NCBI GenBank assembly: GCA_024763535.1
Contig: JANTFH010000003.1
Location: forward strand, 1-64,000
From: Thermodesulfobacteriota bacterium
Lineage (GTDB): Bacteria > Desulfobacterota > Anaeroferrophillalia > Anaeroferrophillales > Tharpellaceae
DNA: 64,000 nucleotides
Direction: 5' to 3'
Shown: positions 1-9,164 of the stretch, piece after piece
Layout: each line of letters begins with the position of its first letter
How positions within the stretch are numbered: the stretch's first letter is position 1
Translations under genes and position numbers: made by a program
The notes under the pieces: generated by a model
Databases searched by the model: none
What the model was told of the DNA's origin: nothing
The model's input: the letters and a program-made list of their open reading frames with translations, nothing else

Positions 1-122
1 CGGTAAGAGTTTAATTTATTGCCTTAAGTCTCTAAAGGGTCTTACATTTACATTTGAGATGTGCTAAATCTTCTCATCTTCGAGCCGTTTTAATCATCCT
101 GAAAGTATCGATTGGATTTACG

Positions 123-1367
123 ATGAAGCTTCTCCATACCTCAGACTGGCATCTCGGCCGGGCGCTTTACGGCCGCCGTCGCTATGATGAATTTTCAGCC
201 TTTCTCAACTGGCTCGGCGATACCATTGAGGCGGAAGAGATTGAGGCTCTGCTGGTCGCCGGAGATATCTTCGATACCGGCACCCCCGGCAACCGGGCCC
301 AGGAGTTATATTACCGTTTTCTCTGCCGCATGGTCAATTCCGTCTGCCGTTATATTGTCATCATCGCCGGCAACCATGACTCACCCTCTTTTCTTGATGC
401 CCCGAAAAATCTCTTAAAAACCCTGAACATCCACGTTATCGGCACAAAAAAAGAAAACCCGGCAGATGAAGTCATTGTCTTAAATGATAAAAATAACCAC
501 CCGGCCGCCATTATCTGCGCCGTACCCTACCTGCGGGATAAAGATATCCGTACGGTCGAACCGGGAGAGACCATTGCCGCCAAGGAGAGTAAACTTTTAG
601 CCGGCCTCAAACGTCACTACGCCGAGGTCTGTGAAGCCGCCCGCCAGCAGCGGGATAAATTAAAAACCGACAATTCCGGCCCCGATATCCCGATTATTGC
701 CATGGGGCACCTGTTTACAGCCGGGGGCAGAACGGTTGATAATGACGGGGTCAGAGAACTCTATGTCGGATCGCTGGCCCATATCGGCACAAAGGTTTTC
801 CCCGAAATAATCGACTACCTGGCTTTAGGTCACCTGCACATACCTCAGTGCGTGGGGAAAAATGAACATCTGCGTTACTCAGGGTCACCGCTGCCGATGG
901 GTTTCAATGAAGCCCGGCAGGTGAAAAAGGTTGTTACTGTAGAATTTGCCGACGACCGCCGCACCATTCGGGAGATTGCGGTCCCGGTTTTCCAGAAACT
1001 GGTCAAAATCGGCGGTTCCTTAACGGAAATTGAGCAAAAGATAGAAGAGCTTAAATGTGAGTCAAGCTCCGCCTGGCTGGAGATCGACTACACCAACTCC
1101 AAGATTATCGGCCATCTTAGAAAACATCTGGAAGCGTTGATTGAGAACTCCTCTCTTGAGATCCTGCGGATTAACAACCACCGCGTTATCGACAGAATCC
1201 TCAACCGTACTCATGAACATGAGAGCCTTGAGGATCTTGATCTAAACCAGGTTTTTTGCCGCTGTCTTGAGAGCTTCAAGGTAGCCGAGGAGGAACGACC
1301 TGAAATAACCCGTACATACAACGAAATCATTCAGGTTCTTCGGGAAGATGATATCAGGGAGCGGTAG
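123..1367 (+). CDS. sbcD: Exonuclease SbcD, Mre11-type nuclease subunit
   Basis: This is the metallophosphoesterase nuclease subunit of the SbcCD complex, which opens hairpins and trims DNA ends in the cytoplasm. The phosphoesterase motifs run in order: TSDWHLG at the N-terminus, VAGDIFDTG, the GNHDSP loop near residue 80, MGHLF and then LGHLHIPQ. At about 414 residues it has the usual SbcD length. The ORF track extends to a TTG at 54, but the family begins with M-K-x-L-H-T-S-D-W-H, so I place the start at the ATG at 123. The sbcC gene follows 12 bases downstream, so the two are an operon. The identification is secure. Confidence 0.95.
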   Translation: MKLLHTSDWHLGRALYGRRRYDEFSAFLNWLGDTIEAEEIEALLVAGDIFDTGTPGNRAQELYYRFLCRMVNSVCRYIVIIAGNHDSPSFLDAPKNLLKTLNIHVIGTKKENPADEVIVLNDKNNHPAAIICAVPYLRDKDIRTVEPGETIAAKESKLLAGLKRHYAEVCEAARQQRDKLKTDNSGPDIPIIAMGHLFTAGGRTVDNDGVRELYVGSLAHIGTKVFPEIIDYLALGHLHIPQCVGKNEHLRYSGSPLPMGFNEARQVKKVVTVEFADDRRTIREIAVPVFQKLVKIGGSLTEIEQKIEELKCESSSAWLEIDYTNSKIIGHLRKHLEALIENSSLEILRINNHRVIDRILNRTHEHESLEDLDLNQVFCRCLESFKVAEEERPEITRTYNEIIQVLREDDIRER

Positions 1368-1379
1368 TTAAGGCAAGTT

Positions 1380-4300
1380 ATGAAAATTCTTGAACTGAGA
1401 TTTAAAAACTTAAACTCTCTCTCCGGAGAATGGAGTATAGATTTCAGAACGCCCGAGTATCTTGCCGAGGGTATTTTTGCGATCACCGGCCCCACCGGAG
1501 CCGGAAAATCGACCATTCTTGATGCCATCTGCCTGGCTCTCTACGGAGCCACCCCGAGACTCGGTAGAATCACCAAGAGCGGCAATGAGATCATGTCCCG
1601 GCAAACCGGAGAATGCCTTGCCGAAGTCTGTTTTGCCGCGGCCGACGGCCACTTCCGCTGTCACTGGAGTCAGCACCGCTCCCGCAAGCGGCCCGACGGC
1701 AACCTGGTGGAGGCCCGGCATGAAATTGCCGATGCCGACAACGGCAAAATTCTGGAATCAAAAAAACGTGAGGTTGCCGCCGTCGTCGAGGATAAAACCG
1801 GGATGAACTTTGAACGTTTCACCCGCTCCATTCTCCTGGCTCAAGGTGAATTTGACACCTTCCTGAGAGCCGACTCAGACAAACGGGCCCCGATTCTAGA
1901 GCAGATTACCGGCAGCGAAATCTACAGTGAAATTTCAAAGAAGGTTCATGAACGTCAGCGGCAGGAACAGGAAAAGCTAAAAGTTCTACAGGCGGAGACA
2001 TCCGGAATTACGGTGCTCACTGAAAGTCAGGAGAGTGAAATCAGCCGGGAACTTGGAGAAAAAGAGAGAGCCGGTGATGTCCTCGCAGCTCAGTTGAAAA
2101 AAGTTGAAAAGGCAATCTTCTGGCACAAAGAAATTGCCCGTCTCCACCAGGAACTTGAGACCCTGGCCCGGGAGGAGGAAGAACTCGGGATCATGACCAA
2201 AGATTTCCAGCCGGATCGGGAGCGACTTGCTTTAGCCCGCAAAGCTGCAGAACTGGAGGGGGCCTACGCGACCCTGACCACAACCCGCAAACAGCAGAAA
2301 GATGATCTGCAGTCGCGTCGGAATGAAGAGAACCGGCTTCCGGAAATTATACAGACGGTAAAGCAACAGGAAGAACGCCTGAAGGATCTGGAGCAACAGA
2401 TAATCCGGGCCAAAAAGGAGCTGTCGAAACAAACGCCGCTGATCCAAAAAACCCGGGCTCTCGACCAGCAGCTTGGAGACCGGAAAACGACAATTACTCA
2501 AAAAGAGCTTGAAATCGAAAAAATTTCAGCGCAAATTAGTGACAACCGGCAATCAGACGAAAAGACCCGGGACCAGATTGAACAGCTGCAAAAAGAGATC
2601 GATCAACTTAATGATAATCTGGATAAACAGGCCGGCAACGAATTTCTGCTCACTGAATTTGCCGGCCTCAAGGAGCAGATAAATAATTTGCTCACTCTGC
2701 GGCAGGAGATCTCAAGCCTTAAGAAAAGCTATACAGAAACCGAGAAACTTCTGCAGGCGGCAGACGCAACTCTGATTGACCGAAACAACCAGGTAAACAC
2801 CGCCAAGCGAAAACTGGAGAAGGCAAGACAAAAGCTTCTAAACCGCAAAAACCGACTCATTGCACTTCTCGGGGAGCGGCTGCTGCGTGAATACCGCACT
2901 GAAAAAGAGACCCGGCTGCGGGAGATGGCTTTCAGACGGGAAATCGCCGATCTTGAAACCTACCGGAAGCAGCTTGCAGACGGCCGCCCCTGCCCTCTAT
3001 GCGGGGCCTGCGAACATCCCTTCGCCCGGGGTAACGTACCGGAAATCGAAGAATCGGAAAAAGAGGTTGAGAGGCTGACGATTTTAATCAGTCAGGCGGA
3101 ACAACTGGAGTTGGAGATCAGGGAACTGGAGAGCGCCGAAAAAAAGATTACCTCCGAGATTGGCGAAGCGGCCAGGCTGGAAACTAAAGCCGCAGCCAAC
3201 CAGGATAACGCCACCCGGGACTTAAGGCGAATTGACGGTGAGATAAAACGTCATCAAACCCATTTTGCAAATTTAAAAGATGAACTCTTAATCAGCCTGC
3301 GGCCTTTGGAAATCACAAAAATAAGTGACCCTGAACTGCCGAAATTAAACGGTTTACTTAAAGCCCGGCTCGAGCAGCGGCAGGAACAGCACTTAAAGAA
3401 GGTAAAATTAGAAAAAGAATTGTCCAAGCTAAATAGCGAGCGCGAAAAAAACGAGGCTGTACTGACAACCCAGAATCACCTGCTGAGCGAGATGAAACAG
3501 AAACTTGAGCGTTACAAAGATGAATATCAAGCCCTGACTGCCGAACGTCATAAACTCTTCGGCAACCGACAACCCGATACGGAACAGGCCCGGCTGGAAG
3601 AGAATGTTGCCGCCGCCGAAAAAGCCGAAAAAAATCTCGCTAAATCCTGCGCGGACGACCGGGAAAAACTGCAGGCCATACGGGTTCGCATAAATGAGTT
3701 GAATAAACGGACAGCCAACCGATCAGCCGAACTGCAAATTCTGGAAGCTAATTTCAACAAGGCCCTCAACACTGCCGGTTTCACCGACGAGCAGTTATTT
3801 AACAGCTGTCAGCTGCCTCCGGAAAAACGCAACCAGTTGGCGGCAAAAGCGGAACAACTTGACACCCGGATAACGAATCTTAAAGCCAGAAAACAGGATC
3901 GAGAAAAACGCTTAACTGAAGAGACTGAAAAAAGAGTCACCAAAACTCCGGAAATCGAGCTTGTAGAGCAGCAGTCCAAACTATCAGAAACCTTGAAACA
4001 GTCCCGGGAGTTTATCGCCGAATTAAGACATAAACTAGCTGAAAATCGGCTGGCTAAAGAGAGGATAAAGGAGAAACGGGCCTTAATCGAGCAGCAGGTC
4101 AGGGAGTGCCGGCGCTGGGACAACCTGCATCAGCTGATCGGCTCAGCCGACGGCAAAAAATACCGGAACTTCGCCCAGGGCCTGACCTTTGAGATGATGG
4201 TTTTTAACGCCAACCAGCAGCTTGATAAAATGAGCGACCGTTATCTTCTAGTGCGTGACAAGGACCGGCCGCTGGAACTTAATGTGGTCGATAAATATCA

Positions 4301-4628
4301 GGCCGGAGAGATCCGCTCGACCAAAAATCTCTCCGGCGGGGAGAGTTTTATCGTCAGCCTGGCCCTGGCCTTGGGGTTGTCCCGGATGGCCAGCCGCAAA
4401 GTCCGGGTCGACTCCCTCTTTCTCGACGAAGGCTTCGGCACCCTGGATGAAACCGCTCTGGAAACCGCCCTGGAAACCCTGGCGAATCTGCAGCAGAGCA
4501 ATAAACTGATCGGCATCATCTCGCATGTGCCGGCACTGAAAGAACGCATCAGCACCCGCATCAAGGTTACCCCGATTCGCGGCGGCAGAAGCACAATCTC
4601 AGGTCCGGGCTGCCGGAGAATAGATTAA
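1380..4628 (+). CDS. sbcC: Exonuclease SbcC, Rad50-type SMC ATPase subunit
   Basis: This is the ATPase partner of SbcD, using ATP-driven clamping to present DNA ends and hairpins to the nuclease. The Walker A motif GPTGAGKS is at residues 37-44. Two very long glutamate/lysine/glutamine-rich coiled-coil arms flank a zinc hook, CPLC at residues 538-541. The C-terminal ABC half has the signature LSGGES near residue 984, followed by the Walker B/D-loop segment FLDEGFGTLDE. At 1082 residues it fits the usual 1000-1200 range. It follows sbcD directly, with a start supported by the conserved MKILELRFKNLNS opening. Confidence 0.95.
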   Translation: MKILELRFKNLNSLSGEWSIDFRTPEYLAEGIFAITGPTGAGKSTILDAICLALYGATPRLGRITKSGNEIMSRQTGECLAEVCFAAADGHFRCHWSQHRSRKRPDGNLVEARHEIADADNGKILESKKREVAAVVEDKTGMNFERFTRSILLAQGEFDTFLRADSDKRAPILEQITGSEIYSEISKKVHERQRQEQEKLKVLQAETSGITVLTESQESEISRELGEKERAGDVLAAQLKKVEKAIFWHKEIARLHQELETLAREEEELGIMTKDFQPDRERLALARKAAELEGAYATLTTTRKQQKDDLQSRRNEENRLPEIIQTVKQQEERLKDLEQQIIRAKKELSKQTPLIQKTRALDQQLGDRKTTITQKELEIEKISAQISDNRQSDEKTRDQIEQLQKEIDQLNDNLDKQAGNEFLLTEFAGLKEQINNLLTLRQEISSLKKSYTETEKLLQAADATLIDRNNQVNTAKRKLEKARQKLLNRKNRLIALLGERLLREYRTEKETRLREMAFRREIADLETYRKQLADGRPCPLCGACEHPFARGNVPEIEESEKEVERLTILISQAEQLELEIRELESAEKKITSEIGEAARLETKAAANQDNATRDLRRIDGEIKRHQTHFANLKDELLISLRPLEITKISDPELPKLNGLLKARLEQRQEQHLKKVKLEKELSKLNSEREKNEAVLTTQNHLLSEMKQKLERYKDEYQALTAERHKLFGNRQPDTEQARLEENVAAAEKAEKNLAKSCADDREKLQAIRVRINELNKRTANRSAELQILEANFNKALNTAGFTDEQLFNSCQLPPEKRNQLAAKAEQLDTRITNLKARKQDREKRLTEETEKRVTKTPEIELVEQQSKLSETLKQSREFIAELRHKLAENRLAKERIKEKRALIEQQVRECRRWDNLHQLIGSADGKKYRNFAQGLTFEMMVFNANQQLDKMSDRYLLVRDKDRPLELNVVDKYQAGEIRSTKNLSGGESFIVSLALALGLSRMASRKVRVDSLFLDEGFGTLDETALETALETLANLQQSNKLIGIISHVPALKERISTRIKVTPIRGGRSTISGPGCRRID

Positions 4629-4681
4629 TCAGGCAGTATACCGAAAAAAGTTACAGTTTCAATATCTCATCCGGTGGCGGC

Positions 4682-5794
4682 CTACATACAGATCATATCC
4701 CGACCGGAGGCTTTGGCTTTATAGAGGAGACTGTCGGCCTCTTTCGTCAGTTCATCGAAAGATTTCGCCGCCGCGAAAGTCGCGATACCGCCGCTTATGG
4801 TTACCTCGGTCTCCCGTTTTACCGCCTGGCGAACCCGCTCGCCGATCTCATAAGCTTCCCGGGTTGAAGCCAAAGTCAGAATCAGCAGAAACTCTTCACC
4901 GCCATATCTTACCGCGACATCCTCATCCCGAATGGTCTGCTGAATCAGGCGGGATATTTTTTTCAGCAATTCATCCCCGGCGGCATGGCCCCGGCTGTCG
5001 TTATATCTTTTGAAAAAATCGATATCCATCATGATAACTGAAAATATCTCATGATGTCTGAGACTGCGGGGAATCAGCTTCTCAACCACATAATAGAGTT
5101 GGCGGCGATTCCAGAGCCCGGTCAATATGTCCTTTTTGGAAAATTCGTCGTTCTGAATTTTCAGGCTGATAAAGTCAATCAGGTTCCGGCTCTGCTCCCT
5201 GACCGCACGAACGAGTATCATAAAAAAAACAAGGCCGATAACTCCCACTAACATTAGAGTTCTATCTCCGGTTGAAAACAATTTCAACATGGGCGGAATC
5301 AACGTAATCGAGAGATAGAGTAAAACCATCAACCGGGATGAAGAGTACATGGAAACAACCACGGAACTGATCCCCACCTGAACCAGGACAACCAGGATCA
5401 GGCAGATCACGACATCACCTTGATAAGGCAGGAAGGCGGTGGCACTCCAGAGTACACCCGAGGCGCAGAAACCAATAATAAAATAGTACTCCCAACGTTT
5501 AACACCGCTGGGTGTAAGAGTATTATTTGCAATTCTCTGATTGAATGATTTTAAGACAAATACCCGGGGCAGGTTGACGGCAACCATCAGAATCGTCCAT
5601 ATTGCCAGGACTTTGTAGTCGAGCCGGTGCAGCACCAGTAAAGGGAACAGTGATATAATCAGGAAGATGCTGACCAGGCCGTTGCGGCCGGCCTGATAGA
5701 GAAGCTTTATGCGTTCAAAATCGATCTCATTCCGGTAGATAAAGAAACCGGCATCCGGTTTTTCATCAGATGTGAATGATGATTCCTGCGGCAT
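4682..5794 (-). CDS. Membrane-anchored diguanylate cyclase (GGDEF domain)
   Basis: The N-terminal half (roughly residues 30-200) has five to six hydrophobic segments, so the protein sits in the inner membrane. The C-terminal half is a GGDEF domain with an intact active site, RYGGEEF (GGEEF at residues 298-302), which predicts synthesis of c-di-GMP from GTP. An inhibitory-site RxxD (RDED) lies five residues before GGEEF, so product feedback inhibition is likely. No recognisable sensory domain is seen beyond the membrane part. It is monocistronic, convergent with sbcC, and about 220 bases downstream of a candidate minus-strand promoter. Its signal and target pathway are unknown. Confidence 0.88.
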   Translation of the reverse strand: MPQESSFTSDEKPDAGFFIYRNEIDFERIKLLYQAGRNGLVSIFLIISLFPLLVLHRLDYKVLAIWTILMVAVNLPRVFVLKSFNQRIANNTLTPSGVKRWEYYFIIGFCASGVLWSATAFLPYQGDVVICLILVVLVQVGISSVVVSMYSSSRLMVLLYLSITLIPPMLKLFSTGDRTLMLVGVIGLVFFMILVRAVREQSRNLIDFISLKIQNDEFSKKDILTGLWNRRQLYYVVEKLIPRSLRHHEIFSVIMMDIDFFKRYNDSRGHAAGDELLKKISRLIQQTIRDEDVAVRYGGEEFLLILTLASTREAYEIGERVRQAVKRETEVTISGGIATFAAAKSFDELTKEADSLLYKAKASGRDMICM

Positions 5795-6012
5795 ATTTCC
5801 CCATTATCCTATACAATCATTCAAAAACCGCCGGTAAAACTTCTGAAAACGACCCGGCAAAACAGACCAAAAACTTTTTTCTCTCCTGACGCCTTCCAAA
5901 GTTAAACCGGAATTGTTTTTATACGGACAAATAGAGAGAAAAGTGATTTACCATAAAAAAATCTACGACTTATCATATGTTCTCGATAAATAATAACTCG
6001 ACTGTACATTTA

Positions 6013-6041
6013 GAGATAGCGGAGTCAAGAGCATATGTCAA
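6013..6041 (-). promoter_or_regulatory. Candidate sigma70 promoter for the diguanylate cyclase gene
   Basis: Read on the minus strand, TTGACA and TATCTC are separated by 17 bases, pointing at the cyclase gene and leaving a leader of about 210 bases. The rest of the 5795-6143 gap is AT-rich and shows no gene, RNA or further repeat that I can support. The -35 match is perfect and the -10 is 4 of 6, so this remains a prediction. Confidence 0.4.
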
Positions 6042-6143
6042 TATCCTTTTCATCAGCAAGGTGATAAATTGCCGCAAACATAAAGAAACAGCCGAATGAA
6101 CAGGCCCGTTACTGCCAGCTTAAGTCCGACCGGCCGAAAATAA

Positions 6144-6186
6144 AAAAAACACCCGGCGACATAGCAATGTCAACCGGGTGTTTTTG
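6144..6186 (-). terminator. Rho-independent terminator after tRNA-Glu
   Basis: An 8-bp stem ACACCCGG/CCGGGTGT, extendable by A-T pairs, encloses an inner GACAT/ATGTC stem and is followed on the minus strand by an uninterrupted T run. It lies just downstream of the 3' end of the minus-strand tRNA gene and should terminate it. Confidence 0.8.
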
Positions 6187-6193
6187 ATTTTTT

Positions 6194-6271
6194 TGGCGTC
6201 CCCAAGGGGATTTGAACCCCTGTCGCCGCCGTGAAAGGGCGGTGTCCTGGGCCAGGCTAGACGATGGGGAC
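6194..6271 (-). tRNA. tRNA-Glu (anticodon UUC), CCA encoded
   Basis: The minus strand folds as a cloverleaf. The acceptor stem is GTCCCCA with TGGGGAC and discriminator G. The anticodon stem CCGCC/GGCGG carries the loop CTTTCAC, giving anticodon TTC. The T arm contains the invariant GGTTCAAATCC. The 3' CCA is encoded (TGG on the plus strand at 6194-6196). It is a single tRNA with its own terminator. The 75-residue ORF over it is a shadow. Confidence 0.95.
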
Positions 6272-6431
6272 GCATAAGAGTCCGTTTCCGTATAAGAAGA
6301 AAATTCTCCTTGCGAAATGCGGAAGCGCCTTTTACCTTAAAAAACATTCCTTGTCAACCGTAAAAGTGATGACCGTGTAATAAAGTGAAGTTCCACATCC
6401 TACCGTAATAATTCCCTTTTATATTTTGAGG

Positions 6432-6546
6432 TTGACAGTTCAAGGCGGAAGAGATAGTCTGAATAAAGACTGCAAGAGCAATAGATCACTTGCTTGAACT
6501 CAATCCGGATCGTCGGGAATCGCGGGCTCTAAGGCTCTTTTTTTCC
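6432..6546 (+). promoter_or_regulatory. Candidate promoter and foldable leader of the RNB exoribonuclease gene
   Basis: TTGACA at 6432 and TAGTCT at 6455 are 17 bases apart. The same stretch can pair AGTTCAAG with CTTGAACT (about 6437-6502), enclosing AGTCT/AGACT and GCAAG/CTTGC stems, and ends in GGCTCT followed by seven T. It could be a leader of the downstream exoribonuclease or a small independent transcript. It matches no family I recognise. The remaining 6272-6431 shows nothing supportable. Confidence 0.3.
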
Positions 6547-6598
6547 ACAGCATACCTATTTTCAATAAACCATCTCTCACGAGAAAGCCCCCATAAAT

Positions 6599-8476
6599 AT
6601 GTCCTTATCCAATCTTAAAGTCGGCGCCCTGCTGCTCTACAAAAGCCAGCCGGCCGAACTTATGCGGCTCGGCGACAAGATCGAGATTAAGCTCTTGTCA
6701 CAGTCACTGTCGAAAAAGGTGCGGCCTAAAGATATCGCCCTGCTCCATCCCGGCCCGGTAACACAGTTAGATGTTATGAATCCGGCCGCGGAAGATCTTG
6801 AGGAAGCCCGCTCGCTTTTGAGTGGAGAGGCAACAACCCTAAACGAAATTGCCGATCTTATCTTCAATGAAACCTCGGTTTCCGCCATCTGGAGTACCTG
6901 GCTGCTGGTGACCGAAGGTCTCCATTTCTACGGTTCACCAAATTCGATTAAAGTCCGCTCGGATGATGAGTTGGTTCAGGAAAAATCCCGCCGGGCCGCC
7001 AAAAAAGCCCGAAACGAAAGCTGGCACTCATTTCTCGAACGGGTAGAGAAAAAGGAGTTGATCGAAAGTGATCGGCCCTTTATGGAAGAGGTTGAGAATC
7101 TGGCTCTGGAACGCGGCAGTGAAAGCCGCCTGCTGCGCCATTTAAATAAGCAGCAGAACAAGGAGAATGCTCATACCCTGCTCATCGATCTCGGTTTCTG
7201 GAAAGAATCATACAACCCCTATCCCCAACGCCTTGAATTGATTGACACGCATGCTGAAACCGAATCGCTGCCGAGTCCGGCGGAATGCCGGGCCGTGACC
7301 CTCACGGATGAAGAACGGCTTGATCTGACCGGGCTTAAAGCCTTCGCCATTGATGATGACGACAGCAATGATCCGGATGACGCCGTCAGTTTCGACGACA
7401 AGAGACTCTGGGTGCATGTTGCCGATGTCGCCAGTCTGGTCGATATCGACAGCCCGCTGGATCTTTATGCCAGAGGCCGGGCCGCAACCCTCTATCTTCC
7501 GGAAAAAATCAGAACCATGCTGCCTGAAGAATTCACTGAAGAGCTCGGCATCGGTCTCCATGAGGTCTCAAAAGCACTTTCATTCGCTATGACTGTCTCT
7601 GAAGAGGGTATAATTTCCGATTTTGAAGTCATACCAACGATCATCAAGGTAACCCGTTTAAGCTATCTTGAGGCTGAAAATCTGATAAGTGAAGATGAAG
7701 ATCTTAAAAAAATCAGCGCCCTTACCCAAGCCCACCGGCAAAAAAGATTACGGGCCGATGCGGTTGAGATTGAGATGCCGGAGGCCAGGGTCAAGGTTAC
7801 AGAAGACGGATGCGTAACGGTTACCCCTTTTGCCAACTTCAGCAGTCGCGCGATGGTCAGTGAAGCGATGCTCATTGCCGGCTCCGCCTGTGCCGAATAT
7901 ACCCGGGAGCAGAACCTGCCGATGCCCTACGCCGGACAGGTCTCACCCAACCATGAGATGCCCTATACCGAGGATCTGGCACCTCTGGCGGCCATGTTTA
8001 CGAAACGCCGCTCAATGCGCCCAGGACGCATCAATTCTACACCGCATTCCCATTTCGGCCTGGGTCTAGCCGCCTATATCCGGGTGACCAGCCCTTTACG
8101 GCGCTATCTCGATCTGGTTGCCCACCAGCAGCTGCGCCGACACTTAAAAGGCGAAACCCCGCTTTCCGAAAATGAGATCACACAGAAAATCGGCGCCGTC
8201 AACACCATCGGCAACCAAATTCGTCAGGCGGAACGTCTCTCCAACCGGCACTGGACTCTGGTCTATCTGCAGCAGCACCCCGACTGGCAGGGTGAAGCGG
8301 TGGTCATTGCCGAATGGGGCCGTAAATCACTGCTTATAATCCCGGAGCTGGCATTGGAATTTGAGCAGAATATTCCCGGAACCCCCCTACCCGGATCCCA
8401 CCTGATTCTCTCCTCCCCACGGGTCAACCTGCCCTACCTGGAAGTCTTTTTTCGGGCAAAAACAGTACACCGGTAA
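6599..8476 (+). CDS. RNase II/R (RNB-domain) family 3'-5' exoribonuclease
   Basis: The central RNB catalytic block is recognisable from the aspartate cluster in FAIDDDDSNDPDDAVSF, whose acidic residues bind the catalytic Mg2+, followed by LWVHVADVASLV and the RVTSPLRRYLDLVAHQQL segment near the C-terminus. At 625 residues it is shorter than RNase R, and the N-terminal 200 residues do not look like canonical cold-shock domains. The function is processive 3' decay of single-stranded RNA in the cytoplasm. The protein could be called VacB/RNase II-like; I cannot choose between RNase II and R subfamilies. It is monocistronic and followed by a strong hairpin. Confidence 0.85.
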   Translation: MSLSNLKVGALLLYKSQPAELMRLGDKIEIKLLSQSLSKKVRPKDIALLHPGPVTQLDVMNPAAEDLEEARSLLSGEATTLNEIADLIFNETSVSAIWSTWLLVTEGLHFYGSPNSIKVRSDDELVQEKSRRAAKKARNESWHSFLERVEKKELIESDRPFMEEVENLALERGSESRLLRHLNKQQNKENAHTLLIDLGFWKESYNPYPQRLELIDTHAETESLPSPAECRAVTLTDEERLDLTGLKAFAIDDDDSNDPDDAVSFDDKRLWVHVADVASLVDIDSPLDLYARGRAATLYLPEKIRTMLPEEFTEELGIGLHEVSKALSFAMTVSEEGIISDFEVIPTIIKVTRLSYLEAENLISEDEDLKKISALTQAHRQKRLRADAVEIEMPEARVKVTEDGCVTVTPFANFSSRAMVSEAMLIAGSACAEYTREQNLPMPYAGQVSPNHEMPYTEDLAPLAAMFTKRRSMRPGRINSTPHSHFGLGLAAYIRVTSPLRRYLDLVAHQQLRRHLKGETPLSENEITQKIGAVNTIGNQIRQAERLSNRHWTLVYLQQHPDWQGEAVVIAEWGRKSLLIIPELALEFEQNIPGTPLPGSHLILSSPRVNLPYLEVFFRAKTVHR

Positions 8477-8484
8477 AGCGGATA

Positions 8485-8510
8485 CCGCAAAAGAGCTTTC
8501 TCTTTTGCGG
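8485..8510 (+). terminator. Strong hairpin after the exoribonuclease gene
   Basis: A perfect 11-bp stem CCGCAAAAGAG/CTCTTTTGCGG closes a CTTT loop eight bases after the stop codon. A run of T is lacking on the plus strand because the next promoter -35 box begins immediately, so termination may rely on the TTTTGCGG arm. Confidence 0.55.
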
Positions 8511-8540
8511 TTGACATGCTTTATCCCAATTGACTATAAT
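8511..8540 (+). promoter_or_regulatory. Near-consensus sigma70 promoter for def-fmt-DUF116-mfd
   Basis: The -35 box TTGACA (8511-8516) and the -10 box TATAAT (8535-8540) are both perfect, with an 18-base spacer. Transcription would start near 8547 and leave a leader of about 110 bases before def. This is the best promoter in the window. Confidence 0.8.
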
Positions 8541-8567
8541 GGAAATTTGTTATCTGTCGTAAAGAAA

Positions 8568-8621
8568 TGGGGCACATCAGGCCTTTGAGCCCAGGCAATC
8601 TGCTTATGGAAGCTGCCCTCA
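8568..8621 (+). promoter_or_regulatory. Structured 5' leader of the def operon, function unknown
   Basis: Within the short leader, GGC/GCC, GGCA/TGCC and GCTT-ATGG-AAGC pairings nest inside an outer GGGCA/TGCCC closing stem. The compact multi-stem shape is reminiscent of a cis-regulatory RNA, but I recognise no known riboswitch or protein-binding motif. It has no terminator-like T run before the def start. Confidence 0.3.
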
Positions 8622-8657
8622 AATAATAACTTTCAGTCAACTACAATTTAGAGCTAA

Positions 8658-9164
8658 ATGAGTATTTTAGATATAAATGTCTACCCGGCCCCGATCTTAA
8701 AAGAGGTTGCCGCCAAAATTACCCGCATTGATGATGAAATCCGGCAACTGGCCGAAGATATGCTGGAAACGATGTATCAGGCCCCCGGTGTCGGCCTTGC
8801 CGCCCCCCAAATCGGCCGCTCCATCGCACTTATTGTCGCCGATCCGGCTACCGGCGATGAAGCCCCGCCTGATCCGATGATTCTGGTTAATCCGGAGATC
8901 ATCTCCGGCAGCGGCCAAACCGCCATGGTGGAGGGTTGTCTGAGTGTCCCCGACTACACCGCCGAGGTCTCCCGCTATCAAAAAATCGTTGTCAGGGCGC
9001 TGAATCTGGATGAAGAAGAGATCGAAATGACCCTTGAGGACTTTCCCGCGACGGTTGTTCAGCACGAGATCGACCACCTCAACGGCACCCTGTTTATCGA
9101 TCGTATCAGCCGCTTAAAACGCAACATGTATGAACGTAAATTAAAAAAAGGGACCCTCAAATGA
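8658..9164 (+). CDS. def: Peptide deformylase
   Basis: This enzyme removes the N-formyl group from nascent proteins in the cytoplasm. All three active-site motifs are present: GVGLAAPQIG near residue 46, EGCLSVP near residue 94 (metal-binding cysteine) and QHEIDHLNG near residue 135 (two metal-binding histidines and the catalytic glutamate). The 168-residue length is typical. Its stop overlaps the fmt start by four bases (ATGA), so the formylation and deformylation enzymes are translationally coupled, as in many bacteria. Confidence 0.97.
   Translation: MSILDINVYPAPILKEVAAKITRIDDEIRQLAEDMLETMYQAPGVGLAAPQIGRSIALIVADPATGDEAPPDPMILVNPEIISGSGQTAMVEGCLSVPDYTAEVSRYQKIVVRALNLDEEEIEMTLEDFPATVVQHEIDHLNGTLFIDRISRLKRNMYERKLKKGTLK

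Noticed and set aside
54-122. N-terminal extension of SbcD from a TTG start
   Set aside because: The extension has no family resemblance, and the ATG at 123 begins the conserved MKLLHTSDWHLG.
6120-6347. 75-residue minus ORF
   Set aside because: It overlaps the tRNA-Glu gene and its terminator completely.
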